From positions 1 to 64,000 of the forward strand of contig MNTV01000020.1 of assembly GCA_001917175.1 (NCBI GenBank): DNA of 64,000 nucleotides, given 5' to 3'. This document shows positions 16,724-25,435 of this stretch, piece after piece (the first letter of the stretch is position 1; the number at the start of each line of letters is the position of its first letter). This stretch comes from Azospirillum sp. 51_20 (GTDB lineage Bacteria > Pseudomonadota > Alphaproteobacteria > RF32 > CAG-239). Made by a program: the position numbers and the translations under genes. The notes beneath the pieces were generated by a model. The model was not told where the DNA came from. It saw only the letters and a program-made list of their open reading frames with translations, and searched no databases.

Positions 16724-18733
16724 ATGAGCGAAGAATTTAAAATCGAAAGTCCCTTTGAACCGGCAGGCGACCAGCCGCAGGCGATCGGCGAACTGGTTGC
16801 CGGACTCAGACGGGGCGACCGCAACCAGGTGCTGCTCGGCGTAACCGGCTCGGGCAAAACCTTTACCATGGCCAAAATTATAGAAACCTGCCAGCGTCCG
16901 GCACTGATCATGGCGCCCAACAAGATCCTTGCCGCCCAGCTTTACAGCGAAATGAAAGAGTTCTTTCCGCACAACCATGTGGAATATTTCGTTTCCTACT
17001 ACGATTATTATCAGCCGGAAGCCTACATTCCCAAAACCGACACATATATCGAAAAAGATTCCGCCATCAACGAGCAGATCGACCGCATGCGCAACTCCGC
17101 CACCCGCAGCATTCTTGAAAGCCGCGACGTCATTATCGTCGCCTCCGTTTCCTGCATCTACGGTTTGGGCGACGTCGCTTCCTATTCGGCGATGACGCTC
17201 GAGCTCAAAACCGGCGACGAGATCGAACCGCAGGACATATACCGCCGGCTGTCCGAACTGCAATACGAACGCAACCAGCTCAACTTCGTCCGCAGCACTT
17301 TCCGCGTGCAGGGCGACACCCTCGATATCTTTCCCGCTCACTTGGAAGACCGCGCCTGGCGCGTTTCCTTCTTCGGCGACGAAATCGAAAGCATCTGCGA
17401 ATTCGACGCCCTGACCGGCAAAAAGACCGCCGACCTCGAAAAAGTGGTGGTTTACCCGGCCAGCCATTATGTTACCCCGCGGCCGACCCTGTCCCAGGCC
17501 ATTTCCCGCATCAAACAGGAACTGCGGCCGCAGCTGGAATATTTCCGCGAACACGACAAACTGCTTGAAGCCCAGCGGCTGGAGCAGCGCACCCGCTTTG
17601 ACCTCGAAATGCTGGAAACCACCGGCCATTGCAAGGGGATCGAAAACTATTCCCGTTATCTGACCGGCCGCGCGCCCGGCGAGCCGCCGCCGACGCTGTT
17701 TGAATACCTGCCTTCGGACGCTCTGTTGTTCATTGACGAAAGCCACATTTCCGTACCGCAGATCGGCGGCATGTACCGCGGCGACCGCAACCGCAAGGGA
17801 ACGCTTGCGGAATACGGCTTCCGCCTGCCCTCCTGCCTTGACAACCGGCCTCTGAAACTGGAGGAATGGGACCGCATGCGGCCGCAGACCATATTCGTTT
17901 CCGCCACTCCCGGCGACTGGGAAATGGAACAAAGCAAAGGCGTTTTCGTCGAACAGGTCATCCGCCCGACCGGGCTGGCCGACCCCGTCTGCCTGATCCG
18001 CCCGGTCGAAAACCAGATTGACGACCTGATGGAAGAATGCCGCAAAACCGTCCTGAAAGGCGAAAGGGTGCTGGTAACCACCCTGACCAAGAAAATGGCG
18101 GAAGACCTGACCGAATACCTGAACGAAAACGGCATCAAAGTCCGCTACATGCATTCCGACATACAAACGCTGGAACGCATAGAAATCATCCGCGACCTAA
18201 GAATGGGCGTCTTTGACGTTCTGGTCGGCATCAACCTTCTGCGCGAAGGTCTTGATATTCCGGAATGTTCGCTGGTGGCGATTCTCGACGCCGACAAGGA
18301 AGGTTTTCTGCGTTCGACCCGCTCGCTGATCCAGACCATCGGCCGCGCCGCCCGCAACGCCGACAGCAAAGTTATTCTTTATGCCGACAAAATGACCGGT
18401 TCGATTAAGGAAGCCGTCGGCGAAACCGAACGCCGCCGCGCCAAACAGTTGCAATTCAACCTCGAACACGGCATTACTCCGAAAACGGTCAAAAAGAGCA
18501 TTTCCTCCACCTTGAGCGAAATGACCGCCATGGACTACATCGACGACAAGGCCGGTGCCGCCGGCGATGCCCGCGACATCGAAAAACAGATTAAGGAACT
18601 GACCAAACTGATGAAAGAAGCGGCACAGAATCTGGAATTTGAACAGGCCGTCATCTACCGCGATAAAATCAAAGCGCTGGAGCTGCTGGCCATGCGCACT
18701 TATGACAACAGCATTTTCGTCAACGGCGGCTGA
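16724..18733 (+). CDS. uvrB: Excinuclease ABC subunit UvrB
   Basis: The 669-residue protein is a full-length UvrB, the helicase-like DNA damage verification subunit of nucleotide excision repair, which is loaded by UvrA and recruits UvrC. Visible are Walker A GVTGSGKT at 39-46, the beta-hairpin region with YYDYYQPEAY, the Walker B variant DESH, helicase motifs TIGRAARN, and a C-terminal UVR motif (LTKLMKEAAQNLEFEQAVIYRD) that contacts UvrC. No residue appears missing. It converges on crcB with only two bases between the stops, so no terminator separates them. Confidence 0.98.
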   Translation: MSEEFKIESPFEPAGDQPQAIGELVAGLRRGDRNQVLLGVTGSGKTFTMAKIIETCQRPALIMAPNKILAAQLYSEMKEFFPHNHVEYFVSYYDYYQPEAYIPKTDTYIEKDSAINEQIDRMRNSATRSILESRDVIIVASVSCIYGLGDVASYSAMTLELKTGDEIEPQDIYRRLSELQYERNQLNFVRSTFRVQGDTLDIFPAHLEDRAWRVSFFGDEIESICEFDALTGKKTADLEKVVVYPASHYVTPRPTLSQAISRIKQELRPQLEYFREHDKLLEAQRLEQRTRFDLEMLETTGHCKGIENYSRYLTGRAPGEPPPTLFEYLPSDALLFIDESHISVPQIGGMYRGDRNRKGTLAEYGFRLPSCLDNRPLKLEEWDRMRPQTIFVSATPGDWEMEQSKGVFVEQVIRPTGLADPVCLIRPVENQIDDLMEECRKTVLKGERVLVTTLTKKMAEDLTEYLNENGIKVRYMHSDIQTLERIEIIRDLRMGVFDVLVGINLLREGLDIPECSLVAILDADKEGFLRSTRSLIQTIGRAARNADSKVILYADKMTGSIKEAVGETERRRAKQLQFNLEHGITPKTVKKSISSTLSEMTAMDYIDDKAGAAGDARDIEKQIKELTKLMKEAAQNLEFEQAVIYRDKIKALELLAMRTYDNSIFVNGG

Positions 18734-18735
18734 AA

Positions 18736-19101
18736 CTATCCGCCGCAGACGAATGCGCCGGTTTTCATGCCGGCATACAAAACCGCCAGCCCGGCGGCAA
18801 CCGACAGCAACAGATAAAATGAAGCCTCGAAAAAACTGTCTTTTTCGCACAAAACGGCAAAATCGAGCAGATAGGTCGAAAAAGTGGTAAAACCGCCGAG
18901 CAGACCGGTCATCAGAAAAAGCCGGACTTCCGGTTTCAGCGCCGCGCCGGACGAGAGGCAGCCGTACAACACGCCGATCAGAAACGCGCCGGCAACGTTG
19001 ACCAGCATGGTTCCCCAGTGGTTGTGAATCCCGGTCGTCACCAGCCAGCGCAAAAACGCCCCGATTCCGCCGCCCAGAAAAACAAAAAAACCCGTCATCA
19101 A
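18736..19101 (-). CDS. crcB: Fluoride channel FluC/CrcB
   Basis: The 121-residue protein has four hydrophobic helices and the family signatures GGxxGAxxR (GGGIGAFLRW), GTxxVNxxG (GTMLVNVAGAF) and GGFTTFST. Dimers form a dual-topology fluoride exporter that lowers cytoplasmic fluoride. GGAAGGA precedes the start; either of two adjacent ATG codons may be used. The 36-bp gap to the upstream gene leaves no room for a fluoride riboswitch. Confidence 0.95.
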   Translation of the reverse strand: MMTGFFVFLGGGIGAFLRWLVTTGIHNHWGTMLVNVAGAFLIGVLYGCLSSGAALKPEVRLFLMTGLLGGFTTFSTYLLDFAVLCEKDSFFEASFYLLLSVAAGLAVLYAGMKTGAFVCGG

Positions 19102-19137
19102 AATCTTCCTTCCGACACAGATAATCCGACCGGCAAA

Positions 19138-19632
19138 TCAGCCAAACATCCCCCGCCAGTCGTTTTTTATCTCAACCCGGTACCTGTCATTTAAAAACGC
19201 CAGCCGTTCCCCGCTGATCGACAACCACGGATAAGAATATTTTCTTTTTCCGTCAATCAATTGCACATTGTATAAATCTGACTGCAACATCTTCAGCACC
19301 GGCGACTGCCATAACCTGATTTCCGACGGTACAAGCGTCCTTTCCGCAAACGGCAGCCGGCCGCCGCGGCAGACAACCCGCGAATCCGTAAAAACAACCT
19401 GCTGATTTTTTGCCGACAAAAATAGATAAACGGCCAGCGCCAAAGCCGCCGCGACATTCAGCAGATGCCGCCCCGCGCCCTCAGGATTCAGCCAGATCAA
19501 AAATTCCGACACGGCCAACGCCAAAGCCAATCCGCAAAGGACATAATACAGCCAGTGGCTTTGCAAACGGCAGACGACTGATCCGCCTTGTTCCGATTTA
19601 ATATGACTCATTTTCGCGTTCCCGTCCGACAT
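19138..19632 (-). CDS. Membrane protein with PH-like domain, unknown function
   Basis: This 164-residue protein has two closely spaced membrane helices (about 26-46 and 55-75) in a hairpin, followed by a strand-rich cytoplasmic part with a turn at KNQQVVFTDSRVVCRGG. That layout is typical of bacterial PH-domain proteins of the YdbT/DUF304 kind, though the similarity is only structural by eye. It lies just downstream of smpB (11-bp gap), and crcB follows after 36 bp, so all may be one transcript. A second ATG at residue 8 is possible. Confidence 0.6.
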   Translation of the reverse strand: MSDGNAKMSHIKSEQGGSVVCRLQSHWLYYVLCGLALALAVSEFLIWLNPEGAGRHLLNVAAALALAVYLFLSAKNQQVVFTDSRVVCRGGRLPFAERTLVPSEIRLWQSPVLKMLQSDLYNVQLIDGKRKYSYPWLSISGERLAFLNDRYRVEIKNDWRGMFG

Positions 19633-19642
19633 AAAAATTTTT

Positions 19643-20128
19643 TTAAGAAAACTTTGCCATTACCCGGGCCTTTTCCCGGTTCCAGTCACGGTTTTTGATG
19701 GTTTCCCGCTTGTCAAAGTTCTTTTTGCCGGTTCCCAGTCCCACTTCCAGCTTGGCGCGGCCCTTTTCGTTAAAAAACAGCCGGATTGCCACCAGGGTGG
19801 CGCCTTTTTTCGCCAACGCGGAAACAATGTCGTTAATTTCCTTTTTCTTCAGCAGCAGCTTACGGTCGCGCTTTTCCGCATGGCTCTCGTAACCCTTGTT
19901 GGCATATTCGGCGATAAACATGTTGGAAATGTAGAGTTCGCCGTTTTTCTCCACGCCGAAAGCATCGTTGATGTTGGCATGTCCGAGCCTGAGCGACTTT
20001 ACTTCGGTGCCGGTCAGCTCAAGCCCGGCCACAAACTTTTCGTTGATGAAATAGTCAAAACCGGCGCGCCGGTTCTGGGCAACCGGCCCGGTCGAAATAA
20101 AATCCGATTTTTTGTTTTTGGCAGCCAT
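19643..20128 (-). CDS. smpB: SsrA-binding protein SmpB
   Basis: A 161-residue SmpB, which delivers tmRNA to stalled ribosomes for trans-translation. Characteristic are NRRAGFDYFINEKFVAGLELTGTEVKSLR, the central SNMFIAEYA region, and a basic C-terminus with GKKNFDKRETIKNRDW that enters the mRNA channel. The start at 20128 follows the bactofilin stop by 4 bp; a longer start at 20158 would overlap that gene and add a non-conserved extension. tmRNA itself is not in the window. Confidence 0.97.
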   Translation of the reverse strand: MAAKNKKSDFISTGPVAQNRRAGFDYFINEKFVAGLELTGTEVKSLRLGHANINDAFGVEKNGELYISNMFIAEYANKGYESHAEKRDRKLLLKKKEINDIVSALAKKGATLVAIRLFFNEKGRAKLEVGLGTGKKNFDKRETIKNRDWNREKARVMAKFS

Positions 20129-20132
20129 CGGT

Positions 20133-20621
20133 CTATTTGACTGCCTTGATTTTGGCAATCACCTTCGGCGCGGCCACCACCGCCGGCTGCGGCGCGGCAG
20201 CCGTTTTCGGCGCTTCCGACGCGGCAGGCTCGGCTGCAGGCTTGTTCTGCACCCGGATGCAATGTCCGTCGATATAAGCGCCCGGCTCAATCGCAATCGT
20301 ATTATGAGTGGCGTCGCCGATCAGTTTTGCCGTATTGGCAATAAACAGGCTGTCGGCTGTCGCTTTGCCCTGCAAAGTGCCGTACAAAAACATGCTCTGC
20401 GCCTTCACCGTGCCGAGAATGTTCCCTTTAACCCCGATCACCAGTTCTTCGCAGTTGATGTCGCCTTCGATATAGCCGTCGACATGAAGAATGCCGTTGC
20501 TGTTGATGTCGCCGCAAACCTTGGTGGTTTCGCCGATAATCGTCGGCACCTGCCGGCAGTTGTTGCTGCGGCCGAAAGCGCGCGCCAGTTTGAGATACAT
20601 CATTTTTTTGAACTTTTTCAT
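20133..20621 (-). CDS. bacA: Bactofilin (polymer-forming cytoskeletal protein)
   Basis: The 162-residue protein contains the bactofilin beta-helix core: VCGDINSNGILHVDGYIEGDINCEELVIGVKGNI, then repeated strands to about residue 130, with a basic N-terminus and an Ala/Pro/Lys-rich tail. Bactofilins self-assemble into membrane-bound filaments that localise cell-wall enzymes. The start at 20621 has GAGGAAAA upstream; the ATG at 20645 does not. The M23 endopeptidase gene ends 5 bp upstream of the longer ORF, a pairing common in curved and stalked bacteria, which suggests shape control by this operon. Confidence 0.92.
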   Translation of the reverse strand: MKKFKKMMYLKLARAFGRSNNCRQVPTIIGETTKVCGDINSNGILHVDGYIEGDINCEELVIGVKGNILGTVKAQSMFLYGTLQGKATADSLFIANTAKLIGDATHNTIAIEPGAYIDGHCIRVQNKPAAEPAASEAPKTAAAPQPAVVAAPKVIAKIKAVK

Positions 20622-20650
20622 TTGATTTTCCTCATAAACCTTCATAATTT

Positions 20651-21874
20651 CTAAGAAATTTTAGCCTTCATAAAAGGCATCGGGTCAACGTCATGCCCCT
20701 TGTACAAAATCTCGTAATGCAGGTGCGGTCCGGTCGAACGCCCGGTCGAACCGACTTCGCCCAACACGTCGCCCGCTTCCACATACTGGCCTTTTTTCAC
20801 GTAGATTTTGTGCATATGCCCGTATTTGGTCTTAAAACCGTTGCCGTGGTCCACTTCTACCAGATTGCCGTAGCCGGAAGCGGTGCCCGCGCGGGTTACC
20901 TTGCCCTTGGCCATCACTTTGATTTTGTTGCCGGTGCGGCCGGCCAGATCCACCCCTTTGTGATAGGCCTTCGTTTTCTTAAACGGATCGGTCCGCCGGC
21001 CGTAGGAAGACGAAACCCAGAGACTCCACACCGGCTTGCCGATCGGCACCGAAGACATCACTTCCCGGTAATATTCCAAGTCGTCCGCAGCCTTGAAAAT
21101 CCGGCTGACTTTCTCGCTTACCTCCTTGTCCTGAAGGAAACTGTTATCCTCGGGAATGTAAGGACCGCCGCTGCCGGCTTTCCGCTTGTCGTTGGCCAGC
21201 GCGTTAAAATACAGCCCCTTCTTTTTCAAAGGCACGTTAATCGCCTTTACCGCGCTTTTGATCTTGCCGATTTCCTTTTCCGAGATTTTGGCTACCCGTT
21301 CCAAAATCTCCGCTTCCGCCTCTTTGATGTCCTCCACCGTTTTTTGCAGTTCAATCAGCTGTTCCCGCAGCTGGTCGCGCTCGGAAATGGCGATGTCGCG
21401 CTGCAGCGAAATTTCGTTCATGTTGGCCTTTTCCGCCAGCTTTTCGGTATTGATCCATTTCACCTGGGTGGTAATCTGCTTGATCTTGTCTTCCACCAGC
21501 GCCGCCTGCTTCTGATACTGCCCGAGGTTGAGTTCCGAAGTTTTGGCATTGTCCAGCGTCTTGATCATGTCGGCAATGTTGCCCTGCAGGGTGACAAAGT
21601 CGCCCATCAGGTCGACATAGGCATCACGGGTGGCGATCAGCTCGTTGTTCTTCTTGACGATGATCATGTCCGAACGGTGATACATATGATAATAGTAAAA
21701 GCTCCAGACGCCGACGAACACAACCAAAAACAGGAAAATCACCTGCATTTTGGAAGAAATCGTAAACACCTTCGCCCGGCCGTTGCTCCGAAAGATGATC
21801 TCCTTGGCGGAGAAAAAGGATTTTTTGGCGGCATACTGCATCGGTTCGGGAATTGACTTTTTGGCTTTTTTCAT
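20651..21874 (-). CDS. M23 family cell-wall endopeptidase with coiled coil
   Basis: A 407-residue membrane-anchored protein: cytoplasmic basic stretch (1-45), one membrane helix (about 46-66), a long coiled coil (about 75-215), and a C-terminal LytM domain with zinc ligands in YHKGVDLAG, GHMHKI and GPHLHYEI. It cleaves peptidoglycan cross-links or activates amidases. It shares an operon with bactofilin, as in LmdC-type pairs, where the bactofilin binds the cytoplasmic tail. The 136 bp upstream are very A/T rich and likely hold the promoter. Confidence 0.93.
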   Translation of the reverse strand: MKKAKKSIPEPMQYAAKKSFFSAKEIIFRSNGRAKVFTISSKMQVIFLFLVVFVGVWSFYYYHMYHRSDMIIVKKNNELIATRDAYVDLMGDFVTLQGNIADMIKTLDNAKTSELNLGQYQKQAALVEDKIKQITTQVKWINTEKLAEKANMNEISLQRDIAISERDQLREQLIELQKTVEDIKEAEAEILERVAKISEKEIGKIKSAVKAINVPLKKKGLYFNALANDKRKAGSGGPYIPEDNSFLQDKEVSEKVSRIFKAADDLEYYREVMSSVPIGKPVWSLWVSSSYGRRTDPFKKTKAYHKGVDLAGRTGNKIKVMAKGKVTRAGTASGYGNLVEVDHGNGFKTKYGHMHKIYVKKGQYVEAGDVLGEVGSTGRSTGPHLHYEILYKGHDVDPMPFMKAKIS

Positions 21875-22010
21875 AAAATTCCATCACCATGTAAGCGGAA
21901 AAAGATTTTTCCGTTAATTAAAAGTTAACTATATATAGCAAAAAAAAATAAAAAAATACAGACTTTTTTTATCAGTCGTTAAAAACCCCGCTTCCAAACG
22001 GCATCGCGGA

Positions 22011-22322
22011 TCATTCGTCCAAAATCACGAACTCGTCGTCACCGACAAAATTTAACACAATCCGCGCCCTTTCGTCCAACAAATCTAAATCCAGACTGTC
22101 CGGCGAAAGCAGCCGCACCTCTTCCGCCAGACGTTCCTTTTTGACCCTGTACTGCTTGGCCAGCGTACGGGCATATTCGACTTCGTGACGCAGGTACAAA
22201 TACTTGCGAATCCCGCGCTCTCCGTAGAATGCGTAGAATCCGAAATAGAAAATCACCAGCGTAAACGCGATGTATATTCCCGAACTTTTCAACCTGCTTT
22301 TCAGATCAAACAAAAAACCCAT
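22011..22322 (-). CDS. ftsB: Cell division protein FtsB/DivIC-like
   Basis: The 103-residue bitopic protein has a short cytoplasmic end, one membrane helix (about 16-34), a coiled coil (about 40-70) and the typical SLDLDLLDERARIVLNFVGDDEFVIL ending of alphaproteobacterial septum formation initiators. FtsB works with FtsL and FtsQ to activate septal wall synthesis. It stands alone, with short A/T-rich gaps on both sides. Confidence 0.85.
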   Translation of the reverse strand: MGFLFDLKSRLKSSGIYIAFTLVIFYFGFYAFYGERGIRKYLYLRHEVEYARTLAKQYRVKKERLAEEVRLLSPDSLDLDLLDERARIVLNFVGDDEFVILDE

Positions 22323-22395
22323 ACCAAGACTCTGCTTTGTTGTTACAGAGTCGGATATTAGACAAATTTTGTTAATATTTGGTTACGCCGCCCGC

Positions 22396-22803
22396 TCAGT
22401 AGGCAACGCAGTTGTTGCCCTTCCACCGCCAGGCGCGGACGATGCCGTCTTCCACCAGAAACGAGGTCTGGCACACATATTCGACCGTATAGCCGAAACT
22501 CTGTTCAAACGGATAAAAGTCGTAATCGCCGGTAAACGGGGAATAAACCACTTCCTGACCGGGAACAAAAGTGTTGCCGTAAATATAATATTCCGAAGGA
22601 ACATAAGACTGGTCGACTTTGGTATAGGTAATCACCCGGCTGCTGTCGTCGATGATCTTAGCTGCCGATGGCTTGCCGAATTTGGCTTCCACTTTTCCAA
22701 CCGGCTGGTCAAGAAAGGAATCCAGTTCCCGATTGTACTTTTTCTCCGAGGCGCAGCCGCACAAAAGCGCCGCCGCCGACAAGCCCAAAATCAGTTTTTT
22801 CAT
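22396..22803 (-). CDS. Small lipoprotein, unknown function
   Basis: A 135-residue lipoprotein with signal MKKLILGLSAAALLCGC and lipobox LLCGC. The mature part contains a GKVEAKFGKPS segment, repeated Tyr/Gly motifs (YGNTFVPGQEVVYSPFTG) and two further Cys that may pair. The opening EAKFGKP segment resembles the SmpA/OmlA-type BamE fold in layout, but I would not assign it. Starts with no nearby operon partner. Confidence 0.65.
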   Translation of the reverse strand: MKKLILGLSAAALLCGCASEKKYNRELDSFLDQPVGKVEAKFGKPSAAKIIDDSSRVITYTKVDQSYVPSEYYIYGNTFVPGQEVVYSPFTGDYDFYPFEQSFGYTVEYVCQTSFLVEDGIVRAWRWKGNNCVAY

Positions 22804-22914
22804 GTTTTTTCTCCTGCTTTGATAAAATTCAGCTTACGGAATTTTAAATAAGCAGGCGGAAAACGTTTTCAAGCTCCGCGACGCAAAGGCCTCCGCTCCC
22901 TGCCGGACGTTTTT

Positions 22915-23409
22915 TCAGATCCTGCAGTCGCGGCCGGACGCGGGCAGCAGTGCCGGCGGCAGCTTTCCGTCCCCCTTTTGCAAACCGCGGCGAGTCGCTT
23001 CCATCCGCGCCCGCAGGATTCCCTCCGCGTCGACAGGCTCAAACAGCGGCAGCCGGATCAGCAGTTTCGCTCCTTCCGGCATCCGGTCGATTTCTTTCAG
23101 CTGAGGAGCAAAGATTTCCCGGTTGATGCGTATATGAGTCGTTTTGTGAAGCACCGTCAGATTGGTAAAGGAATTGACGTCTTCGGATTCGCTGCCGGCA
23201 ATCGGAAAGATATGATGAACGTCCAAATCGGCCGGCAGGTGTCCGAGCTTGGCCTCCTCAATCTCCCGGTCGTTCAAAACCCCGTCAAACTGGTTGGTGT
23301 AGGCCAGATACTTGATGAACATCCGGCGCACATGACGCTCGAAGAAACGGCGGTTATGCCTTCTTGTTTCAGGAGAAACCTTGGTAAATACAACTTCTTT
23401 AAATTCCAT
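22915..23409 (-). CDS. HNH endonuclease-like protein
   Basis: From the ATG at 23409 the product has 164 residues. The segment LDVHHIFPIAGSE followed by FTNLTVLHKTTHIRIN is a recognisable HNH pattern (His-His, Asn, His) of a beta-beta-alpha metal nuclease fold. The frame stays open upstream into tadA, but that extension is an antisense-like artefact of overlapping codon bias. The ribosome binding site is weak. It follows tadA by 68 bp and may be in its transcript. Substrate unknown; a non-nuclease HNH protein is possible. Confidence 0.65.
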   Translation of the reverse strand: MEFKEVVFTKVSPETRRHNRRFFERHVRRMFIKYLAYTNQFDGVLNDREIEEAKLGHLPADLDVHHIFPIAGSESEDVNSFTNLTVLHKTTHIRINREIFAPQLKEIDRMPEGAKLLIRLPLFEPVDAEGILRARMEATRRGLQKGDGKLPPALLPASGRDCRI

Positions 23410-23477
23410 TGCCGCCGTCCGTCCGCCATTGTCGTGATGAGCGAGCTTAACCCGGCGGCATCTTCCCGTCCAGACAT

Positions 23478-23951
23478 TTATTGTTTTGTCGACAGCTTTT
23501 GCCGCTTGCCGCGGAAAAACGCCTTCAGCAGCGCCGACGCCTCGTCCGCCAGCAGACCGCCCTCGACTTCCGGCCGGTGGTGACAGGTCGGCGCCTGGTA
23601 AAAGCGAACGCCGTTTGCCACCGCGCCGCCCTTGACGTCTTCGGCGCCGAAACGGATTTTCCGTATCCGCATCAGCGAAGCCGCCGCCGCACACATCGTA
23701 CAGGGTTCCAGCGTAACGTACAAGTCCAGCCCCCACAGGCGGTTCTGCTTCAGTTTGCGGCAGGCTCGGCGCATTGCCTCCAGCTCGGCGTGAGCCGCCG
23801 CGTCTTTGCCGTGCTCTCCGAGGTTGTGGGCTTTGGCCACCACCACGCCGCCGACCGGATCGACGATCACCGCGCCGACCGGCACCTCGTCGGCGCGAAA
23901 GGCTTTTTCAGCCTCTTTCAGGGCCATTTTCATATAATCTTCAGGATTCAT
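23478..23951 (-). CDS. tadA: tRNA adenosine(34) deaminase TadA
   Basis: The 157-residue protein carries the cytidine-deaminase-type zinc site HAE at 54-56 and PCTMC at 83-87, and GAVIVD near the start. TadA converts wobble A34 of tRNA-Arg(ACG) to inosine and is usually essential. It is divergent from the rluB-like gene across 60 bp, which must contain both promoters. The C-terminal tail FFRGKRQKLS is typical of the family. Confidence 0.96.
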   Translation of the reverse strand: MNPEDYMKMALKEAEKAFRADEVPVGAVIVDPVGGVVVAKAHNLGEHGKDAAAHAELEAMRRACRKLKQNRLWGLDLYVTLEPCTMCAAAASLMRIRKIRFGAEDVKGGAVANGVRFYQAPTCHHRPEVEGGLLADEASALLKAFFRGKRQKLSTKQ

Positions 23952-24011
23952 CTTTATTTTTCTTTCTTTTCGTTTATTATAGGCACAAATTTATCAAGGA
24001 AGCATTAAAAA

Positions 24012-24734
24012 ATGAGCGAAAGACTGGCCAAATTCATTGCCCGCTCGGGGGTCTGCTCCCGCCGCGCGGCAGAAGAACTGATATTGCAGAAAAGAATTAC
24101 CGTCAACGGGGAAATCGTCGATTCCCCCGCATTCAACGTTGACGGCAGCGAAAAAATCCTGCTTGACGGGGAAAAGCTGCCGACGGTCGAAACCACCCGG
24201 CTGTGGCTCTATTACAAACCGGTCGGCCTGGTCACCACCCACAAGGACACCGCCGGCCGTCCAACGGTGTTCGACAATCTGCCGGCAGGCCTGCCAAGGG
24301 TCATCTCGGTCGGCCGGCTGGACCTTAATTCCGAAGGCCTGCTGCTCCTGACCAACAACGGCGAACTTTCGCGCATGCTTGAGCTGCCGCAAAACGGCTG
24401 GAGCCGTCGTTACAAAGTCAAAGTGCACGGCCGCGTCAGCCAAAACAAAATCGATTCGCTGACCGGCGGCGTCACCATCGACGGAATCAATTACGGACCG
24501 GTCAAAATCGTCTCGGGCGAAAGCCAGGGAACCAACAGCTGGCTGACAATTACCCTGCAGGAAGGCAAAAACCGCGAAATCCGCCGCCTGATGAAACATG
24601 TCGGTCTGGAAGTCGCCCGCCTGATCCGTCTTTCCTACGGCCCTTTCCAGCTCGGCGGCCTGAAAAAAGGCGAAGTCCGGGAAGTGCCGCAGAAAGTTTT
24701 GAAAGAACAGCTGGGAGAAAAATTCAAATTATGA
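24012..24734 (+). CDS. rluB: 23S rRNA pseudouridine synthase, RluB/RsuA family
   Basis: A 240-residue enzyme with an N-terminal S4 RNA-binding domain (LAKFIARSGVCSRRAAEELI) and a catalytic domain with the conserved Asp in GRLDLNSEGLLLLTNNG and the closing motif EGKNREIRRLMKHVG. It isomerises a uridine in rRNA; RluB (U2605) is the best guess but RsuA/RluE paralogues look alike. AAGGAAGC precedes the ATG. It overlaps rsmD by 4 bp. Confidence 0.92.
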   Translation: MSERLAKFIARSGVCSRRAAEELILQKRITVNGEIVDSPAFNVDGSEKILLDGEKLPTVETTRLWLYYKPVGLVTTHKDTAGRPTVFDNLPAGLPRVISVGRLDLNSEGLLLLTNNGELSRMLELPQNGWSRRYKVKVHGRVSQNKIDSLTGGVTIDGINYGPVKIVSGESQGTNSWLTITLQEGKNREIRRLMKHVGLEVARLIRLSYGPFQLGGLKKGEVREVPQKVLKEQLGEKFKL

Positions 24735-25279
24735 GAATCATCGGCGGCCTCTACCGCGGCAAAAAGCTGTTGTCTCCGCGCTCGGCAAATATCCGTCCCA
24801 CCGCCGACCAGGCGCGGGAAGCCGTTTTCAACATCCTTTCTTCCCGGCTTGACAAACCGTGGAACGAACTTTCAATGGCAGATGTTTTTACCGGCAGCGG
24901 CGCCTTTGCCCTTGAAGCCGTATCCCGCGGCGTGCGCGACGCAACGCTGGTCGACCTCGACCTGACCGACGCCGCCCGCAACGCCGCCCTCTTTCCGGCG
25001 GAAAAAGGGAAAATCCGTCTGCTGAAGGCCGACGCCGCCCGGCTGCCGGCTGCTCCAACGCCGTTTGACCTCATTTTTCTCGACGCCCCCTATCACAAGG
25101 GACTGAGCGAAAAAGCGCTGGCCTCGCTTTCAAAACAAAACTGGATCGGCCCGGATTCCCTTTGCGTGGTCGAACAGGCTCGCGATGAAAAACTCCTTTT
25201 GCCCGGCGGTCTGGAAATCGTTGACGAACGCGCCTACGGCATTGCCCGCTTTCTTTTCATACGTAAACAAAGCGCCTGA
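24731..25279 (+). CDS. rsmD: 16S rRNA (guanine966-N2) methyltransferase RsmD
   Basis: The 182-residue protein begins MRIIGGLYRGKKL, typical of RsmD, and has a Rossmann SAM-binding motif DVFTGSGAFALEAVSRG at about 50-66 and the catalytic motif at FLDAPYHKGLS. The usual Asp-Pro-Pro-Tyr reads DAPY here, a change at the catalytic loop. It is translationally coupled to the pseudouridine synthase (ATGA overlap). The last codons lie inside the first unit of the 50-bp tandem repeat. Confidence 0.93.
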   Translation: MRIIGGLYRGKKLLSPRSANIRPTADQAREAVFNILSSRLDKPWNELSMADVFTGSGAFALEAVSRGVRDATLVDLDLTDAARNAALFPAEKGKIRLLKADAARLPAAPTPFDLIFLDAPYHKGLSEKALASLSKQNWIGPDSLCVVEQARDEKLLLPGGLEIVDERAYGIARFLFIRKQSA

Positions 25280-25380
25280 CTTCCTCCACGGATAAAATGC
25301 CCGGCTTCTACCGCAGACAAAGCGCCTGACTTCCTCCGCGGATAAAATGCCCGGCTTCTACCGCAGACAAAGCTCTTGAC
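25267..25380 (+). repeat. 50-bp tandem duplication
   Basis: Units start at 25267, 25317 and 25367 with ACAAAGC; the first two are identical except one base, and the third is truncated after about 14 bp with changes. The repeat covers the end of rsmD and runs into the promoter at 25376. It looks like recent slippage or duplication. Confidence 0.85.
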
Positions 25381-25404
25381 TTTTGTCTAATTTTTCACTA
25401 ATAT
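25376..25404 (+). promoter_or_regulatory. Sigma-70-type promoter
   Basis: TTGACT (25376-25381) and TAATAT (25399-25404) with a 17-bp spacer, a near-consensus promoter, 30 bp upstream of the small membrane protein gene at 25436. Confidence 0.7.
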
Positions 25405-25435
25405 TTTCTCAATTCACCAAACTATTTTTTATATT

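Noticed and set aside
16580..18166. 528-residue minus-strand ORF opposite uvrB
   Set aside because: An antisense shadow produced by codon bias; uvrB is complete and conserved.
19102..19137. Fluoride riboswitch before crcB
   Set aside because: Only 36 bp separate crcB from the upstream gene and no matching fold is visible.
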